Shown: in pieces, positions 14,652-23,102 of the stretch
Position numbering within the stretch: position 1 is the first letter of the stretch
How the letters are laid out: every line of letters begins with the position of its first letter
Source of the DNA: Deltaproteobacteria bacterium
GTDB taxonomy: Bacteria > Myxococcota_A > UBA796 > UBA2385
Length of the DNA stretch: 23,222 nt
NCBI GenBank assembly: GCA_015489145.1
Contig: WGAH01000512.1
Coordinates: 1-23,222, forward strand
Reading direction: 5' to 3'
Program-made: the position numbers and the translations under genes
Notes under the pieces: generated by a model
The model's input: only the letters and a program-made list of their open reading frames with translations
Databases searched by the model: none
Told to the model about the DNA's origin: nothing

Positions 14652-17600
14652 GGCGCCACCTCCCCGGCCTCGGGAGCGGGCGGAGGCGAGGCCGCGTCCG
14701 CGGGCGGCGAAGCCGCGTCGGCGGCCGGCGCGGCGGCCTCCGCCTCCCCGTCGCCGGCGGGCGGCGAGAGCGGACCGGCCATCGGGACGTAGGCGCTCTC
14801 GCCCTCGCCCCGGAACTCCTGCTTCTCCTTGGCGAACTCGAGCGGGTAGCGACGGTTGAGCTCCTCGAGGGCCCGGGTCTGCCACTCGCTCCAGTCGTGC
14901 TGCTGCCGCGCGGTATCGAGGATGGCCTCGAGGCGGGCGCGCCCCTTGTCCTCGACGGGAATGCGGATCTCGTCGATCTGTTCGGCGTAGATCATGCAGG
15001 CTTCCTCGTCGAAGCCCTGGGGGCAGGGCGCCTGGTAGAGCATGTCGGAGTAGTAGAGGTAGGCGAGGCCCGCGACGTAGAGCGCCGCCGAGGAGTACTC
15101 GAAGTCCTGGTAGCGGGTGACGATCGCCTCGGCGCGGTCCACGATGTCGGTGAGCGCGTTCTTCTTGACGTTCAGCAGCAGGTCGGCGTTCTTGTCGTCG
15201 TCCTTGGTGAAGTGGATCTCCTTGAACGCCTCGAGGTCGGCCTCGAGCTTGCGGAACTCGGCGTGGGCGGCGTAGTGCCGGCCAGCCGGGCCCACCTGCC
15301 CGGTCGCGGCCAGCCGCTCGTAGGCGGCCGAGAGGTCGTCCCAGGCCCGGTCGACCTGCTTCGGCGTGCCGATGCGCTCCTCGATCTCGACGATGCGGTG
15401 GTAGGCCTCGATCACGTGGTCCGGCTTGAGGTCCGGGTACTGCCGCACGTAGCGCCGGTAGAAGCGCAGCGCGTCCTCGTCGCTGACCTGCTCCCACTGC
15501 TCCCCGGCCATGAAGAGCACCTGCTCGGCGTCGGGCTGGTCGGGATTCTCGCGGGCGTAGCGCTCGAAGTCCAGCGCCGCGCCGCGGTGGTCGCCCAGGC
15601 CGATGCGGAGGAAGCCGGCGTTGAACAGCGCCGCCGGGGCGTCGGCGTAGTCGATGCCCTTCCCCTTGGTGTTCTCGTACAGCGCCTCGTAGTACTGCAC
15701 GGCCTTGTCGAGCTCGAGGGCGCTCGCGTAGTTGCCGGCGAGCCGGAAGTAGAGCGGCCGGCTGCGCTCGTCTTCCGGGTTCTCCTGCACGTAGCGCTCG
15801 AACAGCCGGTTGGCCTCGGCGACCTTGCCCACCTTCTCGTAGTTGTTGGCGGCGTTGTAGAGGGCGTCCTTGCGGTACTTCGAGGCCGGGAACTCCTCGA
15901 TGAAGTCGAGGAAGGCCTCGGCCGCCTCCTCGTACTTCCCCTGCTCGATCAGCTTCATCGCCAGGTTGAAGGTCGCGCCCTCGGCCTGGTCCTGGAAGAT
16001 GAAGGTCTTCTGGGTGGCGGTGGTGCTCTGGCCCAGGCGCATGCTCGCGAACTTCTGCGCGTACTTGCGCACGTTCACGAGGTCCTCCTCCTCGAGGTAG
16101 CTGTCGACGATCAGGCTCGCCGAGTAGGCGGCCTCGTCCCGCTCGGGCCAGCGGGCGATGATGTCCTGCAGCCGCGGCCGGGCCTCGTCGAAGCGCCCGT
16201 AGGCGTAGAGGATCTGCGCCGGAAGGTAGGCGAGCGCCGGCCGGAACTGGTCGAGGCCCGCGGCGTAGGCCTGGACCTGCTCGAGCTCGTCCTGGAGCGT
16301 CTTCTTCGTCTCGGCGTCCTTCGCCTCGGCGAGCTGGCCCATGATGCGCTGCTCGGCCTCGTGGAAGTCGGACTTGACCAGCTCGTCGCAAACCGCGATG
16401 AAGGTCGCGTGCTCCTCGTCCACCTTGTAGACGGTGCGCTGCTTTCCGCTGGGCAGGTCGACGGTGTGGTCGACCTCGGCGTCCGGCGGCCGGGTGTTGA
16501 CGGCGCCGTAGCGGTCGGTCAGGAGCTGCTTGCGGATCTGCATGACCATCCACAGCGCCCCTTCCTTGTAGTTGTGCCGGCCGCCCTTGCGGAGCTGCTC
16601 GTACTGGGCGAGCGCCCGTTCGAGCTGCCCCGACTTGTAGAGGGTGTCGGCCAGCCACCACTGGATCTGGTAGTAGTCCTCCGCGAAGGGGAACTTCGTC
16701 AGGTACTGCTCGTAGAGGTCGGCCGCCTTGGCGTAGTCCTCGACGTTGCCCGTCTCCATCGCCTGGCTGTGGTACTGGATCGCCACGGTGGCCAGCGAGT
16801 CCTCGATGTACTTGCGGGCGACGGCGAGGGCGTCGGGGTTGTTGCGGTTGGCCTGCCACCAGGAGCTGTCGTCGTTGTAGCGGCGGTTCAGCTCGGCGAT
16901 GGCCTCCTGGGCCCCCTGGCGGTCCGGCACGGGCAGCGACAGGTAGAGCGCGGCGACCTTCCACTGGAAGTCCGGGTTCTCCGGGTCGTTCGGCCAGCGA
17001 TCCTGGATGTAGCGGTAGACGTCGATCGCCTCGGCGTAGCGGGCCTGCTGGGTGAGCACGTCGGCGAGGCGCTTGTAGACCTTGTCCTCGAAGTCCCGGT
17101 GGCCGACCTGCTCGTAGAAGGCCTCGGCCACCGCGATGGGGCTGCGGCCCTGCCGCTCGGAGACGTCGCTGAAGGAGATCGCCGTGTACTCGATGGCCTC
17201 GGGCTCCATCGGCGAGTGCTTGCCGGTCTCGTTGAAGTAGATGTCGTTGGACCAGTCGAGCAGGGCGTTGAGCAGCGACAGCGCCTTGTCGTACTCGCTG
17301 AGCTTGTAGTAGGACCACGCCAGCTTGTAGAGGCCCTCGTCGTAGAGGCGCCCCTCGGGGCCCTCGATGTCGACCACCGCCTGGTAGTGGGGGATCGCCT
17401 TGCGAAGGTCCTCGGCGCCCTGCGCGTAGTCGAAGTAGTACTCGCCGATGCGCAGGTGGGCGGCGGCGGCGAAGCGGCTGTCGGGGAAGCGGTCGACGAG
17501 GGCCTGGAACTGGGCGAGGCCGGCTTCCTCGTCGTACTGCTCCGAGCTGGGCTCGCTCAGGATGTAGCCGAGCATGTAGTAGCAGCCGTCGAGGTACTGG

Positions 17601-18145
17601 TAGTCCGGGTAGTCCCGCAGGATGCGCTCGTAGAGGCGGATGCTCCGGTGGAAGTCCTTGTGGGGCTCCTCGGGGGCCTCGGCGAGCTGGTCGTCGGTCA
17701 TCGAGTCGAGGAGGCGGCGGTACTCCTCGTCCTTGGCCGACCACGCCTCCTCGGACTGCTCGAAGTACAGCTCGGCGAGGCGGAACATGACGTGGGGGGT
17801 GTGCTCGGCGTGGGGGTACTTGTCGAGGAATTCCTCGAAGCGCCGGATCGCGGTGGCGCGCAGCGCCCGGTTGTCCTCCTCGAGGTCGGACAGGATGCTC
17901 TTGTAGCTGCCGACCACCTCGGATCGCTCGAGGGACTCCTGCTGCTGGACGATGTCCTTGACGTCCGCCTCGAACTCGGCCATCCGGCTCCGGAAGCGGG
18001 CGAAGGTCGCCTCGAAGGCGGCCTGCTCCTCCGGGGAACTCCGGACGTCCTCGACCTTCACCGCCGCGCCGTCGTCCTCGGCCCGGGCCACCGCCGCGGG
18101 GAGCCCGAGGGCGAGGAGGACGAGCAGGCTTCGTTGGGCGCTCAC
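14648..18145 (-). CDS. gltD: GltD/AgmU-like large TPR protein
   Basis: GltD (AgmU) is a large TPR protein of the Glt gliding complex. This 1165-residue product is close to the M. xanthus size of about 1200. It begins at GTG 18145 with GGAGGAG just upstream; a signal peptide (about 1-22, SLLVLLALGLPAAVARA) sends it to the periplasm. TPR-type helix pairs run almost throughout, for example FLDKYPHAEHTPHVMFRLAE, YYMLGYILSEPSSEQYDEEA, YKLAWSYYKLSEYDKALSLL, and RKDALYNAANNYEKVGKVAE. The pattern is that of BamD/YbgF-like scaffolds. The end (about 1125-1165) is an Ala/Pro-rich tail with a small repeat. It is separated from the gltC stop by one nucleotide and overlaps gltE by four, so the block is translationally coupled. 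Confidence 0.87.
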   Translation of the reverse strand: MSAQRSLLVLLALGLPAAVARAEDDGAAVKVEDVRSSPEEQAAFEATFARFRSRMAEFEADVKDIVQQQESLERSEVVGSYKSILSDLEEDNRALRATAIRRFEEFLDKYPHAEHTPHVMFRLAELYFEQSEEAWSAKDEEYRRLLDSMTDDQLAEAPEEPHKDFHRSIRLYERILRDYPDYQYLDGCYYMLGYILSEPSSEQYDEEAGLAQFQALVDRFPDSRFAAAAHLRIGEYYFDYAQGAEDLRKAIPHYQAVVDIEGPEGRLYDEGLYKLAWSYYKLSEYDKALSLLNALLDWSNDIYFNETGKHSPMEPEAIEYTAISFSDVSERQGRSPIAVAEAFYEQVGHRDFEDKVYKRLADVLTQQARYAEAIDVYRYIQDRWPNDPENPDFQWKVAALYLSLPVPDRQGAQEAIAELNRRYNDDSSWWQANRNNPDALAVARKYIEDSLATVAIQYHSQAMETGNVEDYAKAADLYEQYLTKFPFAEDYYQIQWWLADTLYKSGQLERALAQYEQLRKGGRHNYKEGALWMVMQIRKQLLTDRYGAVNTRPPDAEVDHTVDLPSGKQRTVYKVDEEHATFIAVCDELVKSDFHEAEQRIMGQLAEAKDAETKKTLQDELEQVQAYAAGLDQFRPALAYLPAQILYAYGRFDEARPRLQDIIARWPERDEAAYSASLIVDSYLEEEDLVNVRKYAQKFASMRLGQSTTATQKTFIFQDQAEGATFNLAMKLIEQGKYEEAAEAFLDFIEEFPASKYRKDALYNAANNYEKVGKVAEANRLFERYVQENPEDERSRPLYFRLAGNYASALELDKAVQYYEALYENTKGKGIDYADAPAALFNAGFLRIGLGDHRGAALDFERYARENPDQPDAEQVLFMAGEQWEQVSDEDALRFYRRYVRQYPDLKPDHVIEAYHRIVEIEERIGTPKQVDRAWDDLSAAYERLAATGQVGPAGRHYAAHAEFRKLEADLEAFKEIHFTKDDDKNADLLLNVKKNALTDIVDRAEAIVTRYQDFEYSSAALYVAGLAYLYYSDMLYQAPCPQGFDEEACMIYAEQIDEIRIPVEDKGRARLEAILDTARQQHDWSEWQTRALEELNRRYPLEFAKEKQEFRGEGESAYVPMAGPLSPPAGDGEAEAAAPAADAASPPADAASPPPAPEAGEVAP
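14682..14723 (-). repeat. 21-bp tandem repeat in the gltD tail
   Basis: Two units (14682-14702 and 14703-14723) differ at three or four positions and code for a doubled ADAASPP in the Ala/Pro tail of GltD. It is small and in frame. Confidence 0.7.
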
Positions 18146-18146
18146 G

Positions 18147-20501
18147 CTACTCCTCCAGCTTCTGGCGGATGACCTCGAAGCGGTTGTCGAGCGACTGGAT
18201 GCGCAGGCCCCGCTCCTTCGACAGTTCCGTGATCCGGTCGGACACCTCGGTCTTGCGAAGCCAGTAGACATCCACGATGCCCATGTCCGCCCGCATCACC
18301 GTGTCCTGGAGGTCCTGCTCGAGCTTGCCGAAGCCCGATCGGGTGATGTCCACCGCCAGGCCCTCCGCCTCGCTGCGCGTGTTCTCGACGTCCTGGTCGA
18401 GGCCGCCGAGCACGCGGCTCTCGTCGCGCAGGCGGGCGCGAAGCTGCTCGCGCTCCCGGCTCTCGGAGGCGTCGAGGTGGGCGGTGACGACGTCGGCCTT
18501 GTCGGCCAGCCGGTCGAGTCGCTTCCACAAGGCGTCGTACTCGGCGAGGCGGCGGCGGGCCTCCGGGTCCTCGACCCCCCGGGCGTACCGGGCGAGATCC
18601 CGCCGGATGTCGCTGAGGTCCTGGAGGATGAAGCCGCGCTGCCGCCCGCCCTCGCCCGGGCCTTCCCGGGGGATGGAGGCCATGATCCGCCGGCGCGTGG
18701 TGTCGGACTCGAGGCGCACCAGCGTGGCGGAGACGCGGTCGAGCTTGCGGCCCACGTCGTCGAGTTCCGCGAGGACGCGCTCCTGGTCGGCGGGATCGAT
18801 TTCGCCCCGCCTGTCGTTGAGCACCCGGCGAATCGCGGCGGCCTCGGCCTCGACGGCCCCCACCTCGGCGCGCAGGCGAGCGGCCTGGCCCTGCACCTCG
18901 CGCACCTGGTCGAGGTAGGTCTGGTAGCGGTCGGTGCGGGCGCTCTCCTCGCCCTCGACCTCGTGCACGCGGCCCTCGACGACGTCCCAGCGCTTGTGGA
19001 GGGCGCGAAGCTCGCCCCGGGCGCCCTCCGGCGCGTGGGCCTGCACCAGCTCGATCTCGGCCCCCACCAGGGCCGCCCGGGCCTGCAGCGCGTCGTCCTC
19101 GGCCGCCCGCACCGCGTCCCGGGCCCGGTTGAAGGTGCCGATGGCGCCGCGCTGGGCGACGAGGGCGTTGTCGACCTCGCCCACGAGGCGGCTGGCGTAG
19201 TCGACGTCCTGGCGCTGGCGCTCCAGCTCGCGGTGGGCGCGGACCGCCCGCGCCATCTCCGGGTCGTCGACCAGCATTTGCACCGCGTAGTCGGGGAGCT
19301 GGTAGCGGTCGGCCTCGACGCTGAGGGAGGCGTCGCCCTCCTCGGCGATGCGCCGGAAGAACTCGGCGGGGTCCTCGCGGCTGCGCTCGAGCTCCCCGAG
19401 GCGGTCGCGCAGGGGGGTGTAGTCCTCGACGACGTCCTCGTAGGACACCAGCGCCTGCTCGAAGGCCTTCTCCTTCATGTAGAGGTGGCCCTGCAGGATC
19501 TTCATCTGCATCGTGTAGGCGTGGTCCGGAAACGCGATGAGGAAGATCTCGACGTGCCGGAGGGCGTTGTCCCACTCCTGCTGCTTCACGTAGGTCCACA
19601 CCAGCTCGTAGAGCTGGTCGGCGAAGTAGTCGGAGCTGGCGCCGATGCGCTGGTAGTAGCGGGTGGCCTTCTCGTAGTCGCCGACCTCGTAGTAGAGGCG
19701 GCCGAGCGCCAGGTTCGCCAGCTCGAGCACCTGCGGATCGTCGGCCTCGCCGCGGTCGACCACCTTCTGGAACTCGCCGATGGCCGCCTGGTAGTCGCCC
19801 TCCTCGGCGAGGATCGTGCCGAGGAAGTACCGGGCCTTGCCGTACCAGTCGCTGTCGGGCGCGATCTCGGAGAACATCGACTTCGCCCGGGCCGACTCGC
19901 CCTGGCGGTAGAAGCTCTTGGCCACCGTGTAGCGCACGGCGTCGTCGGCGGGGACGCGGCCGCTGAGGATCTCGCGCTTGTAGACCTCGTAGAAGCCGTC
20001 GTGGTCGCCCAGGATGCCGTAGATCTCCAGCTCGCGGCGCACCGCGTCGGCGTAGAAGGGGTGGGACCGCCCCTCGGCGGCGATGCTGGCGTAGACATCG
20101 AGGGCCGTCGACCAGTTCTCGAGCTCGAAGAGGCACTCCGCGAGGTACCAGCGCGCGTCCTGGTCGAGCACCCGCTCGGGGAGGGCCTCGGCCTCGACCA
20201 GCGCGTAGAAGGCCAGCGCGGCCTTCTCGTAGTTGCCCATCAGGTAGTCGAAGACCGCGTCCTCGAAGCGGCTGCGCGCCTCCTCGACGCCGATGAGCCC
20301 CCGGCGCTCGCCGTACTCCCGGTCGAGACCGTCGAGGCGCCGCTCGATCTCGTCGACCCGGCTCGCGAGGGCGTCGGCGGACTCGGCGCGTTCGGCCGCG
20401 CTGGCCCCGCTCCCCGCGATCCAGAGCAGCGCCGCGACGGCGCGACGCCCCCAGGCCCGCCGGAACCCGACCCCGCCAGCCCTGCTGCGAATCCTGGACA
20501 T
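18147..20501 (-). CDS. gltC: GltC-like TPR and coiled-coil protein
   Basis: The 784-residue product has an Arg-rich n-region and a hydrophobic stretch (about 20-35, AVAALLWIAGSGASA), probably a signal peptide. Residues about 60-345 are TPR units (FEDAVFDYLMGNYEKAALAF, YFLGTILAEEGDYQAAIGEF, LALGRLYYEVGDYEKATRYY). About 390-780 is long, charged and helical, likely coiled coil, and ends in MGIVDVYWLRKTEVSDRIT. GltC of M. xanthus is a TPR periplasmic protein that links to outer-membrane parts. Assignment rests on domain content and place before gltD; a general TPR protein is the alternative. GGAGG lies 9 nt before the ATG. The gap to the preceding gene is 31 nt and to gltD one. Confidence 0.82.
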   Translation of the reverse strand: MSRIRSRAGGVGFRRAWGRRAVAALLWIAGSGASAAERAESADALASRVDEIERRLDGLDREYGERRGLIGVEEARSRFEDAVFDYLMGNYEKAALAFYALVEAEALPERVLDQDARWYLAECLFELENWSTALDVYASIAAEGRSHPFYADAVRRELEIYGILGDHDGFYEVYKREILSGRVPADDAVRYTVAKSFYRQGESARAKSMFSEIAPDSDWYGKARYFLGTILAEEGDYQAAIGEFQKVVDRGEADDPQVLELANLALGRLYYEVGDYEKATRYYQRIGASSDYFADQLYELVWTYVKQQEWDNALRHVEIFLIAFPDHAYTMQMKILQGHLYMKEKAFEQALVSYEDVVEDYTPLRDRLGELERSREDPAEFFRRIAEEGDASLSVEADRYQLPDYAVQMLVDDPEMARAVRAHRELERQRQDVDYASRLVGEVDNALVAQRGAIGTFNRARDAVRAAEDDALQARAALVGAEIELVQAHAPEGARGELRALHKRWDVVEGRVHEVEGEESARTDRYQTYLDQVREVQGQAARLRAEVGAVEAEAAAIRRVLNDRRGEIDPADQERVLAELDDVGRKLDRVSATLVRLESDTTRRRIMASIPREGPGEGGRQRGFILQDLSDIRRDLARYARGVEDPEARRRLAEYDALWKRLDRLADKADVVTAHLDASESREREQLRARLRDESRVLGGLDQDVENTRSEAEGLAVDITRSGFGKLEQDLQDTVMRADMGIVDVYWLRKTEVSDRITELSKERGLRIQSLDNRFEVIRQKLEE

Positions 20502-20532
20502 GCCTGCGAACCTCCGGCGTCTCGACGAGGCG

Positions 20533-21270
20533 CTACTCGGCCGACTCCGAGTCGGTCAGGCGGATGCACTGGGTCTCGAAGCGGACGTTGGGGCGCTCGA
20601 CGAAGGAGCGCCCGATGCCCTTGCGCTCGTCGGCCACCACGCGCACCGTGCAGCTCTTGCCCTCCTCGGCGTTGAAGGCCGTGCTCGCCTGGACGTTGAA
20701 GGTGTAGTCCTTGACGTAGGAGAAGATCCCGAAGCCGTTGCCGCGGAGCTGCATGTTGACGGTGAGGTTGTGCTGCCCCGGCGGCAGCGCCCCCTCGAAG
20801 ACCTTGAACTCGTCCATCTCGTCGAGGCCGCCCTTGGGATCGGCCTTGCTGAACTTGCCCTGGCCGTCGAGGTAGTAGGCCACCGACTCGATGGTGTAGC
20901 CGCGACCGAGCTTGTTGACGTGCCAGATCGTGGCCCGCGACCCCGCCGAGGAGGCCTGGACGACGATTTCCTTGAGGAGCTGGAGCGTCGCCTTGGACCG
21001 GAAGACCTGCTCCTTGAGGGAGTGGACCTGCTCCTCGATCGTGAGCAGCTCCTTGTCGAACTGCTCGCCCTGGTCGCCGTCCTCGGCCGGAGCGGCCTCG
21101 GGGGCGGCGGCGCTCTCGCCGGTCGGCACGTGAGCCGCCGCCGGAGCCTCGTCGCCCGCCGCGCCGCCGGTGTCGTCCGCCGCGAATCCCGGCGCGGCGC
21201 CCAGGGTGCCCGCCAGCACCAGCCCGGCCAGGAACAGTGCGCCAATTCCACGCCTGCGCATCGTTTTCAC
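20533..21270 (-). CDS. Secreted coiled-coil/beta protein heading the glt block
   Basis: The 245-residue product starts at GTG 21270 (GGAG 6 nt upstream; an ATG at 21261 is too far from it). A signal peptide covers about 1-30 (cleavage GFA). An Ala/Pro/Glu linker (about 31-68) leads to a coiled coil (about 70-105, ELLTIEEQVHSLKEQVFRSK) and a beta-rich domain (about 110-240) with LPPGQHNLTVNMQLRGNG and two cysteines (C207, C235), perhaps paired. I recall similar proteins in myxobacteria with the LLTIEEQV.SLKE.VF.SKA segment; Ala/Pro-rich ones are easily misnamed as dihydrolipoamide acetyltransferase, but no lipoyl or catalytic domain is present here. Its place as first gene of the gltC-D-E-F block suggests a structural role. 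Confidence 0.85.
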   Translation of the reverse strand: MKTMRRRGIGALFLAGLVLAGTLGAAPGFAADDTGGAAGDEAPAAAHVPTGESAAAPEAAPAEDGDQGEQFDKELLTIEEQVHSLKEQVFRSKATLQLLKEIVVQASSAGSRATIWHVNKLGRGYTIESVAYYLDGQGKFSKADPKGGLDEMDEFKVFEGALPPGQHNLTVNMQLRGNGFGIFSYVKDYTFNVQASTAFNAEEGKSCTVRVVADERKGIGRSFVERPNVRFETQCIRLTDSESAE

Positions 21271-21396
21271 TGCCTACTCCACGGGTGAGTCATGGAACCG
21301 CTCGCACGCCGCGACCGGCGCTGCGGAAAGCCGGTGGACCGCCGAGCCCCGGCGACCCTCCCGGCAAGGCAACCCTGCACGAATCCTCGTTCGTCG

Positions 21397-21425
21397 CTGA
21401 TACACCGCTCCAAAGCGCCATGCAA
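21397..21425 (-). promoter_or_regulatory. Possible promoter for the glt block
   Basis: On the minus strand TTGCAT (21425-21420, three of six) and TATCAG (21402-21397, four of six) are 17 nt apart in the 262-bp gap between dacB and the first gene of the block. The leader would be about 120 nt. Nothing else in this gap resembles a gene. Confidence 0.35.
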
Positions 21426-21532
21426 TGCCCCGGACCTGCTGCTCCGCTCCCATCGGCCCCTTTCCGACGCTTCTTGACATGGATTCCACCCGGAGGACCG
21501 GCGCGCGGCGCCGCCCGGGCTCGTCGGCCCCC

Positions 21533-23068
21533 TCACCGGACCGGCTCCCCGGCGCTCAGGTCCTCGACCGGCTCGGCCGTCGAGGTGAGGAGCGCCTCCC
21601 CCACCCGGTCGTGGAGCGCCCGCACGGGGCGCACCCGGCGGAAACCGTTCACGATGAAGGTGTAGGCGTAAATCCGCTCGTCCTCGGTGCGCACGTAGCC
21701 CGCTATCCCGTAGACCCCGTCGATGCTCCCCGTCTTGCCGCGAATCCTGCTCGGAGCCTCGGCGTCGGCGAAGCGCCTGCGAAGGGTGCCGTCCACGCCG
21801 GCGATCGAGAGGCTGGACAGGTACTCCGGCGCGTGGTCGGGATCGCCGTACATGTCGATGAGCACCGCGTTGATCTGCGCCGGGCTCAGCCGCGCCTGCC
21901 GGCTGAGGCCCGAACCGTTCACGAGGGTGTAGGCGTCCTCGGGAATGCCGAGCTCCGAGAGGTAGGCCCGCACGACCGCCAGCCCCTTGGCGGTGGTCCC
22001 GGGCTCGCCGGCGGCGGCCGCCCCGACGGCCTTGAGGACGTGCTCGGCGAGGAAGTTGCTCGAGAACTTGTTGGTCTGGTTGAGGATCTCCGAGAGCGGC
22101 CGGGACATGTGGGTGACCACCGGCTCGGCGTCCTCGGGCACGACCCCGGCCCGCCAGGAACCCATCACCTCGATGCCGTGCTGGGCGGCGACGTAGCGGA
22201 ACACGCTCATGTACCAGGCCAGCGGGTCCACCACGGCCCGGTACTGCCGGCGCACGGGGGCGTCGGCGGGCACGACCCCCGACACCGTGAACCGCAGCCG
22301 GCCGTCCTCGTCGACGGCGCGCTCGATCTTCGTCCACCCCCGCCCGCCGGCGCGCCCGGTGATCGCGCGGTTGTCGACGACGACCACGTCGGCGGGCACG
22401 TCGAGGGCCACCCGGGCCGGCTCGCCGACCGCGGGGCCGGGCCCGACGGCGATGCTCACGGCGTTGTAGTTCACCGACAGGGCGCCGAGGGGGGCGAAGT
22501 AGGCCGGGCCGTTGGCGAGGTCGACCTTCTTGCGCCACCCGGGGATCAGGCGCTCGCCGTCGAAGAAGGTGTCGTCGAAGACCGCGTCGCCGTCGACCTT
22601 TCGCACCCCGTCCACGCGCAGCTCCCGCACGAGCATCCACAGGGTCTCGACCACCATCGTGGGGTCGCCGGTGCTCTTGACGTAGAGGTTGCCGTGCAGC
22701 ACGCCGTCGGCGTCGATCTCGGCGCCGTGGTCCCGGTAGAAGGTCGTGTAGAAGCGGAAGGCGGGCCCGAGGGTCCGCAGGGCCACCGCCGAGGTGATGA
22801 GCTTCTGGACGCTGGCGGGGACCAGGGTCTCGTCGGCGTGCCAGGAGAACAGCTCGTCTCCGGTCCGCACGTCGACGACCTGCAGGGCGGTCCGCGCCTC
22901 GCGGAAGAGCGGGTCCTCGAGGATCGGGGCGAAGACCGGCGCGAGGGGGCCCTCGGCCTCCGGCGCGCCGGTGTCGGCGGCCGGCGCGTCCTCCGCGGCG
23001 CGAAGCTCGGCGGGCCGGCCGAGGAAGGCGACGAGGACGAGGGCGAGGGCGGTGAGGAGGAGGCGCAT
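21533..23068 (-). CDS. dacB: D-Ala-D-Ala carboxypeptidase/endopeptidase, PBP4 type
   Basis: PBP4 (peptidase family S13) removes the last D-Ala of peptidoglycan stem peptides and cuts cross-links in the periplasm. I start at ATG 23068 because it gives a good signal peptide (MRLLLTALALVLVAFLG, about 1-24); the frame runs on to 23173 without a ribosome site. The 511-residue product has all three motifs: SxxK as S86-V-Q-K89 in PASVQKLITSAVAL, SxN as S336-S-N338 in TNKFSSNFLAEHV, and K445-T-G in RGKTGSIDGVYG; NGSGLSR and YLGD-like PTMVVETLW blocks also fit. The long insert between motif 1 and 2 is typical of S13. It lies 262 nt before the glt block on the same strand. The 154 nt upstream to the window edge hold no clear gene. 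Confidence 0.93.
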   Translation of the reverse strand: MRLLLTALALVLVAFLGRPAELRAAEDAPAADTGAPEAEGPLAPVFAPILEDPLFREARTALQVVDVRTGDELFSWHADETLVPASVQKLITSAVALRTLGPAFRFYTTFYRDHGAEIDADGVLHGNLYVKSTGDPTMVVETLWMLVRELRVDGVRKVDGDAVFDDTFFDGERLIPGWRKKVDLANGPAYFAPLGALSVNYNAVSIAVGPGPAVGEPARVALDVPADVVVVDNRAITGRAGGRGWTKIERAVDEDGRLRFTVSGVVPADAPVRRQYRAVVDPLAWYMSVFRYVAAQHGIEVMGSWRAGVVPEDAEPVVTHMSRPLSEILNQTNKFSSNFLAEHVLKAVGAAAAGEPGTTAKGLAVVRAYLSELGIPEDAYTLVNGSGLSRQARLSPAQINAVLIDMYGDPDHAPEYLSSLSIAGVDGTLRRRFADAEAPSRIRGKTGSIDGVYGIAGYVRTEDERIYAYTFIVNGFRRVRPVRALHDRVGEALLTSTAEPVEDLSAGEPVR

Positions 23069-23081
23069 GGAGGACCGGGCC

Positions 23082-23102
23082 CCCCGGCGCGCGGGGCCGG
23101 GG
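23082..23102 (-). promoter_or_regulatory. Hairpin just upstream of dacB start
   Basis: A 7-bp perfect stem (23082-23088 with 23096-23102, 7-nt loop) ends 14 nt before the dacB ATG. The region also lacks a good ribosome site. It might limit ribosome entry, or may be chance in GC-rich DNA. Confidence 0.35.

Noticed and set aside
14652..17744. Upstream extension of the gltE frame to give a 1576-residue protein
   Set aside because: This part reads gltD out of frame and is Arg/Gly/Pro-rich. The real start at 14651 has a lipoprotein leader and overlaps the gltD stop as ATGA.
14897..18172. Long + strand open frame of 1091 codons opposite gltD
   Set aside because: Mirror frame of the TPR gene; the peptide is a monotonous Val/Leu/Gly/Glu mix with no domain. 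The minus strand has ribosome site, signal peptide and TPR motifs.
20533..21270. Possible dihydrolipoamide acetyltransferase
   Set aside because: The Ala/Pro linker can mislead annotation, but the protein has a signal peptide and no lipoyl domain or acyltransferase HxxxD motif.
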